From: an uncultured Oscillibacter sp.
GTDB taxonomy: Bacteria > Bacillota > Clostridia > Oscillospirales > Oscillospiraceae
Direction of reading: 5' to 3'
NCBI GenBank assembly: GCA_946183175.1
Contig: CAMHBH010000003.1
Coordinates: 1-32,762 of the forward strand
DNA: 32,762 nt
Part shown: in pieces, positions 27,957 to 32,762 of the stretch
How positions within the stretch are numbered: the first letter of the stretch is position 1
How the letters are laid out: every line of letters begins with the position of its first letter
The notes under the pieces: model-generated
Seen by the model: the letters and a program-made list of their open reading frames with translations, nothing else
The model's database searches: none
Told to the model about the DNA's origin: nothing
Position numbers and translations under genes: made by a program

Positions 27957-29135
27957 ATGGAAACCAAAGAAACCTTGCTTTTGAAACTGGGGGAAGTCGT
28001 GCTGAAAGGCCTCAACCGCCGCGCGTTCGAGGACAGACTGTTGTCGAATGTCAGCCGGCGCTTACGGCGGTATGGCAGTTTCCAGATTTATCTACGCCAG
28101 AGTACGATTTACGTCGAGCCTCTCGGCGGCGACTGCGATATGGACGCCGCGTTCGACGCCGCCCGACAGGTTTTCGGCGTCGTGCGCGTGGCGCGCGCCA
28201 TGCCGTGCGAACGTGACCCGGAAGCTATCCGGCAGGCCGCCGCGCGCTATCTCGCCGGGGAGTTCGCGAAAGCGCGCACGTTCAAAGTCGAGACCAAGCG
28301 CGCCGATAAGCAGTACCCGATGAACTCAATACAGGTCAGTCAGGCCGTCGGCGGACTTCTCGCGGAGACGTTCCCGGAAGTCCGCGCCGAAATGCACAAC
28401 CCCGACCTGACGGTCTACGTGGAAATCCGCGAAAAGGCGGCGTACGTCCACACGCCGTCGGTCAACGGCGCGGGCGGGCTTCCAGTCGGTACGGGCGGGC
28501 GCGCGCTGAGCCTGATTTCCGGCGGACTGGACTCCCCGGTAGCCTCGTGGATGATTGCGCGGCGCGGCGTCGAACTGGAGTTGATTCACTTCGTGTCCCC
28601 GCCGTACACCTCCCCGCAGGCACAGGATAAAGTCCTACAGCTCTCCAAGCTCCTGACTTCCTCCTGTGGGCGCATGAAAATTCACATTGTGCCGTTTACG
28701 CGCATTCAAGAGGAAATCCGGAAGTACTGCCCGGAGGCCTACTTTACGCTGATTATGCGGCGCTTTATGATGAGGCTGTCGCAGGCGGTGGCGAAACAGT
28801 CGGGCGTGACGGCGTTGGTCACGGGGGAATCCCTCGGACAAGTAGCCAGTCAGACTATGAAGGCCCTCGCCGTGACGGAAAGCGTCGTGTCGCTCCCGGT
28901 ACTCCGCCCGCTGATTGGCATGGACAAAGTCGACATCATCCACACGGCGCAGAGAATCGGCACCTATGACACGTCGATACTGCCTTATGAGGACTGCTGT
29001 ACCGTCTTCACGCCGCGCCACCCCGCGACGAGGCCGCAGTTGCCGGACGTGGAGGCGGCGGAGGCGGCGCTTGACGTGGAGGCGCTGTGCGCGGAGGCGC
29101 TGTCGGGTACGGAATGGCAATGGATGAAGCCGTAA
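27957..29135 (+). CDS. thiI: tRNA 4-thiouridine(8) synthase ThiI (no rhodanese domain)
   Basis: LLKLGEVVLKGLNRRAFEDRL...THUMP-like...LSLISGGLDSPVASWMIARRG...ALVTGESLGQVASQT. Confidence 0.94.
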   Translation: METKETLLLKLGEVVLKGLNRRAFEDRLLSNVSRRLRRYGSFQIYLRQSTIYVEPLGGDCDMDAAFDAARQVFGVVRVARAMPCERDPEAIRQAAARYLAGEFAKARTFKVETKRADKQYPMNSIQVSQAVGGLLAETFPEVRAEMHNPDLTVYVEIREKAAYVHTPSVNGAGGLPVGTGGRALSLISGGLDSPVASWMIARRGVELELIHFVSPPYTSPQAQDKVLQLSKLLTSSCGRMKIHIVPFTRIQEEIRKYCPEAYFTLIMRRFMMRLSQAVAKQSGVTALVTGESLGQVASQTMKALAVTESVVSLPVLRPLIGMDKVDIIHTAQRIGTYDTSILPYEDCCTVFTPRHPATRPQLPDVEAAEAALDVEALCAEALSGTEWQWMKP

Positions 29136-29155
29136 CGGCGGAAGGAGTGGAAAGT

Positions 29156-30415
29156 ATGTCGCATATCGCCGAGATTATCGCGGTCGGCACGGAGCTGTTG
29201 CTTGGGAATATCGCCAACACCAACGCGCAGGAACTTTCACAGGCGTTATCGGCGCTGGGAATCAACGTCTATTGGCACACGGTCGTCGGCGACAACGCCG
29301 GGCGTCTCCGGGAGGCCGTCGAGCAGGCGCGGCGCCGCGCCGACATCATCATCACGACGGGCGGCTTGGGCCCCACCTACGACGACCTCACGAAACAGAC
29401 GATTTGCCGCGCGTTCGGGCGGGAACTCGTACTCCATCCGGAGATTGTCGCGCAAATCCGCGCCCGCTACGAGCGCAACTTACACGCGCCCATGCCCGAA
29501 AACAATATCCGGCAGGCCGAACTCCCCGTGGACTGTGTGATTTTCGGCAACCCTGTCGGCACGGCCCCGGGCTGTGCGTTCGAGGAGGACGGCGTACACG
29601 TCCTCATGCTCCCCGGGCCGCCGTTTGAAATGCGCACCATGCTGGAAGGCTACGCAATCCCTTATTTGCGGCGGCTGTCGCAAGAGGTGATTGTCTCCCG
29701 GGATATCATGACATTCGGCATGGGCGAAAGCCGGATTGAGGAACTCTTGCGCGACAAAATGGAGCGTATGAGCAACCCGACCCTCGCGACCTACGCGAAA
29801 CCGAGTGAAGTACGCCTCCGGGCGACGGCGAAGGCGGAGAGCGTACAGGCGGCGGAAGCGATGTTGTCTCCGGTGGTGTCGGAAGTGGCGGCGGCGCTGG
29901 GCGATATCGTCTACGGCGTCGACGTGAAGGGGCTGGAATACGCGTGCGTGTCGGGACTGCGCGCGCGCGGGCTGACGCTGGCGACTGCCGAAAGCTGTAC
30001 GGGCGGACAGCTCGCCGCGCGCCTGACGGCGATACCGGGCGTATCGGCGGTGTACCGGGGCGGCGTCGTCAGCTACTGGACGCAAGTCAAGGCCGACGTG
30101 CTGGGCGTCGACGCCGGTTTACTCGACGCGCACGGCGCGGTCTCCGAGCCGACCGCGCGGGCAATGGCGGAGGGCGTATGCAAGGTGACGGGCGCGCCCG
30201 TGGGGGTATCCGTGACGGGCGTCGCGGGTCCCGACCGCGACGAGCGCGGCGTCGAAGTCGGTACGGTGTACGTCGGCCTCGCCACGCCGGAGGGCACCTT
30301 CTGCCGCGCGCTGGACTTGGGCCGCCGCCGCCGCGACATCCTGCAAAACCTCGCCGCGAACCACGCCTTTGACCTGTTGCGCCGCTGGCTGAACGGACTG
30401 CCGCTGTCGATTTGA
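29156..30415 (+). CDS. cinA: CinA family protein (competence/damage-inducible; MocF-like + NMN deamidase-like domain)
   Basis: AEIIAVGTELLLGNIANTNAQELSQ...TTGGLGPTYDDLTK...LATAESCTGGQLAARLTAIPG...VSVTGVAGPD. Confidence 0.95.
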   Translation: MSHIAEIIAVGTELLLGNIANTNAQELSQALSALGINVYWHTVVGDNAGRLREAVEQARRRADIIITTGGLGPTYDDLTKQTICRAFGRELVLHPEIVAQIRARYERNLHAPMPENNIRQAELPVDCVIFGNPVGTAPGCAFEEDGVHVLMLPGPPFEMRTMLEGYAIPYLRRLSQEVIVSRDIMTFGMGESRIEELLRDKMERMSNPTLATYAKPSEVRLRATAKAESVQAAEAMLSPVVSEVAAALGDIVYGVDVKGLEYACVSGLRARGLTLATAESCTGGQLAARLTAIPGVSAVYRGGVVSYWTQVKADVLGVDAGLLDAHGAVSEPTARAMAEGVCKVTGAPVGVSVTGVAGPDRDERGVEVGTVYVGLATPEGTFCRALDLGRRRRDILQNLAANHAFDLLRRWLNGLPLSI

Positions 30416-30432
30416 CCGGAACCATACCAGAG

Positions 30433-30481
30433 TAACACGGAAACGGGCCGACTTGCAAAAAGTCAGCCCGTTTCCGTGTTA
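30433..30481. terminator. Very strong bidirectional terminator
   Basis: TAACACGGAAACGGGC pairs with GCCCGTTTCCGTGTTA (16 bp), then GACTT/AAGTC inner stem; contains the stop codon of the - strand gene. Confidence 0.85.
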
Positions 30482-30847
30482 TTTCATGCTGTCGATAAGT
30501 TTCTGCGCGTCCTCGTCGGAAATGGAAAACACCGTTTTCGGGAAAAAGAAATCGTGCCCGGTAATTTCCTTCATTTTAGCGGCGGAAATCGGCGGATTCA
30601 GGAAGGTGAACAGATTCAGCGGCGTGGAGTATTCTTCCTCCTCCGGGACGCTGTTCACAACGCCGCTGGCGTAGCCGAACGCCACCAGTCCGACGCCGTT
30701 CTCGTACAGGAAAACAATGTCCTTTTTCGGGATTTTCGCTATCGGCTGGTCGTATCCCGCCCCGTAAGCCGCCGCCTTGTGTTCGTCCAACATCGCCTGA
30801 TGATGCTTCGGACTGGACTTTTTATCCGTGTTGCAGATATACGCCAT
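30479..30847 (-). CDS. Small uncharacterised protein, weakly EVE-domain-like
   Basis: MAYICNTDKKSSPKHHQAML...IPKKDIVFLYENGVGLVAFGYASGVV; RBS AAGGGGGA before ATG at 30847. Confidence 0.7.
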   Translation of the reverse strand: MAYICNTDKKSSPKHHQAMLDEHKAAAYGAGYDQPIAKIPKKDIVFLYENGVGLVAFGYASGVVNSVPEEEEYSTPLNLFTFLNPPISAAKMKEITGHDFFFPKTVFSISDEDAQKLIDSMK

Positions 30848-30951
30848 AGAATTTCCCCCTTGCAATCGGTATTCAGGTGATACGCCCAAATTATAGCAGT
30901 TTTGCGCGGTATGTCAAGCTCCGGCTATTTAGAAAAACTTCAAAACGCCCC

Positions 30952-30980
30952 TTGACAGCGGGGGCGTTTTGTGCTACTCT
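30952..30980 (+). promoter_or_regulatory. Promoter of the sdpR/sdpI-like operon
   Basis: TTGACA (30952-30957), 17-nt spacer, TACTCT (30975-30980). Confidence 0.7.
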
Positions 30981-30981
30981 G

Positions 30982-31003
30982 TATTTAGATGAACTTCTAA
31001 ATA
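30982..31003. promoter_or_regulatory. Palindromic operator candidate for the ArsR/SdpR-like repressor
   Basis: TATTTAGA-tgaact-TCTAAATA right after the -10; related copy TATTTAGAaaaACTTC upstream near 30926. Confidence 0.6.
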
Positions 31004-31018
31004 GAAAGAGGGGTGGAC

Positions 31019-31297
31019 ATGGGATTCGGAGAGACTTTCAAAGCGTTGTCGAACCCCGTCCGGCGGGAAATCCTGACGCTTCTCAAAGGCGGGAAACTGT
31101 CCGCCGGGGAAATCTCCGCGCGGTTCGGCCTCACCGGGGCCACGATTTCCCATCATTTAAGCGTCCTGAAACACGCCGAACTCGTGTTCGAGACCCGCGA
31201 GAAAAATTACATCTACTACCAGTTGAATACGTCCGTACTAGAGGACGCGCTGTGCTGGATTGCCGACTTGAAAGGAGGCTCTTCCCGTGAAACGTAA
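31019..31297 (+). CDS. ArsR/SdpR-family winged-helix repressor
   Basis: FKALSNPVRREILTLLKGGKLSAGEISARFGLTGATISHHLSVLKHAELV; RBS AGAGGGG. Confidence 0.92.
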   Translation: MGFGETFKALSNPVRREILTLLKGGKLSAGEISARFGLTGATISHHLSVLKHAELVFETREKNYIYYQLNTSVLEDALCWIADLKGGSSRET

Positions 31298-31916
31298 TCT
31301 CTTACTGACTTCCGCCTGTATCCTGTTGCCTGTCTGCGCGGGCGTCGTACTCTGGGGGCGACTGCCCGAACGTGTCCCGACGCACTTCAATTTCTACGGC
31401 GTCCCGGACGGGTGGAGTTCCAAGGCGTTCGCCGTATTCGGACTGCCGCTGTTCCTGCTGGGCTTGCAACTGCTCTGCGCGTTCGCGATGTCGCACGACC
31501 CGAAGGCGGGCAACGTCGGCGGGAAAATCCGCGCCCTCGTACTGTGGATTTGTCCGGCGGTGTCGCTGTTCGCGGCGGCGATGATTTACCCGCATGCGCT
31601 GGGCTACTCCGTGAATATGACCATGTTCGCCATGCTCCTTACGGGTACGCTGTTCGTCGTGCTGGGGAACTACCTCCCCAAGTGCCGACAGAATTACACG
31701 ATAGGAATCAAACTCCCGTGGACGCTCGCCGACGAGGACAACTGGAACCGTACGCACCGTATGGCCGGGCCGCTATGGGTCGCGGGGGGCTTTCTGGTGA
31801 TTCTCGACGCCCTGTTACAGTTCGCGGGGCCGTACCTGTTCGCGGGCGTGCTGACGTTGATTGCCGTCGCGCCCATCGTTTATTCCGCCGCGCTGTACGT
31901 CGCGAAGCGCAAGTAA
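31287..31916 (+). CDS. SdpI-family membrane protein (DUF1648 + SdpI)
   Basis: LPERVPTHFNFYGVPDGWSSK...NYTIGIKLPWTLADEDNWNRTHRMAGPLWVAGG; start overlaps repressor stop. Confidence 0.92.
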   Translation: MKRNLLLTSACILLPVCAGVVLWGRLPERVPTHFNFYGVPDGWSSKAFAVFGLPLFLLGLQLLCAFAMSHDPKAGNVGGKIRALVLWICPAVSLFAAAMIYPHALGYSVNMTMFAMLLTGTLFVVLGNYLPKCRQNYTIGIKLPWTLADEDNWNRTHRMAGPLWVAGGFLVILDALLQFAGPYLFAGVLTLIAVAPIVYSAALYVAKRK

Positions 31917-31991
31917 CGCAACTCCCCGTTTCCACGGGTGGCGGTGCTGTACTGGTTCTGGTGGGTGCCGCGCTGTACGCAAATAACGCAA

Positions 31992-32020
31992 CCTCCCCCG
32001 TTTTCACGGGGGAGGCCTTT
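31992..32020. terminator. Hairpin between sdpI-like gene and the 60-aa - strand ORF
   Basis: CCTCCCCCG-ttttca-CGGGGGAGG. Confidence 0.65.
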
Positions 32021-32201
32021 ACTGGTAGCGGTATTGCAGTCCGGCGTACTGGTTGACGCAACTCCAGAACAATTCCTGACTGCGGAACTCCAGCAGACAC
32101 GCGTTTTCCTGTTCGTGGAACGAGACGACGCGCTGTTGGGCGTCAATCCAGACCCGCCAGAGCGTTTCCGGATTCGCCGCCGCTTCTTTTACTCTGTCCA
32201 T
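32019..32201 (-). CDS. Small 60-aa protein of unknown function
   Basis: MDRVKEAAANPETLWRVWIDAQQRVVSFHEQENACLLEFRSQELFWSCVNQYAGLQYRYQ; stop abuts the hairpin; RBS weak. Confidence 0.5.
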   Translation of the reverse strand: MDRVKEAAANPETLWRVWIDAQQRVVSFHEQENACLLEFRSQELFWSCVNQYAGLQYRYQ

Positions 32202-32221
32202 TCCGGACGCCGTTACTGAAA

Positions 32222-32475
32222 ACTTACAAAAAGTTATAAACTCTTCCGTTTCATTCCTGTTTCAACGAGTATGCTTTCGCCGGACGGCTACTCACAGGTT
32301 CTTGTACTCTCCACAGGCGTAAATTCCCGGCTAACGAACCGGTACATATCAAAGCAACGCGTTTCATTGCCTGATACCTTTGATATTTTACGCGGGAAAG
32401 GTTCGACTTGGTTCTCGTCTTTCATTTCTTCCCGCAACCGCCTATATCAAGTTTTCAAGGTGCGTTTGCTTCTCC
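32222..32475 (-). ncRNA. Candidate structured non-coding RNA or long structured leader (possibly raiA-motif-like)
   Basis: Starts just downstream of a consensus - strand promoter; contains stems GCGGGAA/TTCCCGC, ATATCAAAG/CTTTGATAT, CCGG/CCGG, nested CCTGT/ACAGG + GAGTA/TACTC, and GC-GAAA-GC; no convincing ORF. Confidence 0.75.
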
Positions 32476-32478
32476 CGC

Positions 32479-32507
32479 ATTATATCGCACCCCATACCCG
32501 TTGTCAA
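32479..32507 (-). promoter_or_regulatory. Consensus sigma-A promoter for the structured RNA
   Basis: On - strand TTGACA, 17-nt spacer (acgggtatggggtgcga), TATAAT. Confidence 0.85.
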
Positions 32508-32625
32508 GATTCAGAAGTTTATAACAAGTAAATTTTCCTAACGGCTCGCCTCCCTTCTAAAATTTAATAATTTTTAGCAACTTTTTACAAGTTTCTTTTA
32601 ACTGTTAGAACCCCCTTTCCGTCTG

Positions 32626-32762
32626 TCAGTCTGTTTCGGCCTCCGCCTCCGCTTCCGCCACGAGGCGCGCCTTCACCGACGCGATGTCGCCGCGCAACGC
32701 CTCCCATGCCTCCGGGTGCTCCACGTAGTACACCGGACACCGCTTTCCGGTTACGTCATAGT
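32626..32762 (-). CDS. C-terminal fragment of an uncharacterised protein (5' end outside window)
   Basis: Open from window edge: [44 protein letters not shown]. Confidence 0.55.
   Translation of the reverse strand, partial: YDVTGKRCPVYYVEHPEAWEALRGDIASVKARLVAEAEAEAETD

Noticed and set aside
32222-32475. TnpB/IscB omega RNA or IS200/IS605 right end (ends ...GTTGAAACAGGAATGAAAC)
   Set aside because: Tail resembles some guide-RNA scaffolds, but no tnpB/iscB coding sequence is adjacent and the unit has its own consensus promoter; kept only as an alternative to test.
32440-32475. rRNA operon spacer or leader (CACCTTGAAAACTTGATATAG)
   Set aside because: Similar to phrases found near rRNA/tRNA spacers, but no 16S/23S/tRNA sequence is present in the window.
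32271-32531. 86-aa + ORF over the structured RNA
   Set aside because: No family resemblance, runs against the strong - strand promoter, and covers the conserved-looking stems.
1-32762. CRISPR array, prophage or transposase genes
   Set aside because: No regularly spaced repeats, integrase/transposase motifs or phage structural genes seen.

Overview
A ~32.8 kb, mostly GC-rich, gene-dense Clostridia-like (endospore-former lineage) chromosomal segment. From left to right: the tail of an unknown CDS; an NCS2 purine permease (-); a long purine operon purE-purF-purC-purM-purN-purH/V(AICAR Tfase only)-purD-purL-guaB ending in a 51-aa ORF and a strong terminator; an ACT protein-hom-lysC-membrane protein cluster; radC and an AlaX-type editing protein; convergent spoIIGA-sigE (-); comEC-holA-rnmV-DUF6514-like-glnS; thiI-cinA; a small (-) gene; an sdpR/sdpI-like pair; and an AT-richer ~250-nt region on the - strand with a consensus promoter and many nested stems but no convincing ORF. 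Best items for a second look: (1) this highly structured ncRNA candidate at ~32222-32475 (-), possibly raiA-motif-like; (2) apparent complete absence of GATC in the window; (3) a PurF homolog without the N-terminal Cys nucleophile or other glutaminase residues; (4) spoIIGA with no ATG/GTG/TTG start available for its conserved N-terminus, overlapping sigE by 86 nt; (5) paired palindromic operators plus an 11-bp inverted repeat around the sdpR promoter. All calls come from reading the sequence; no searches or folding programs were run.
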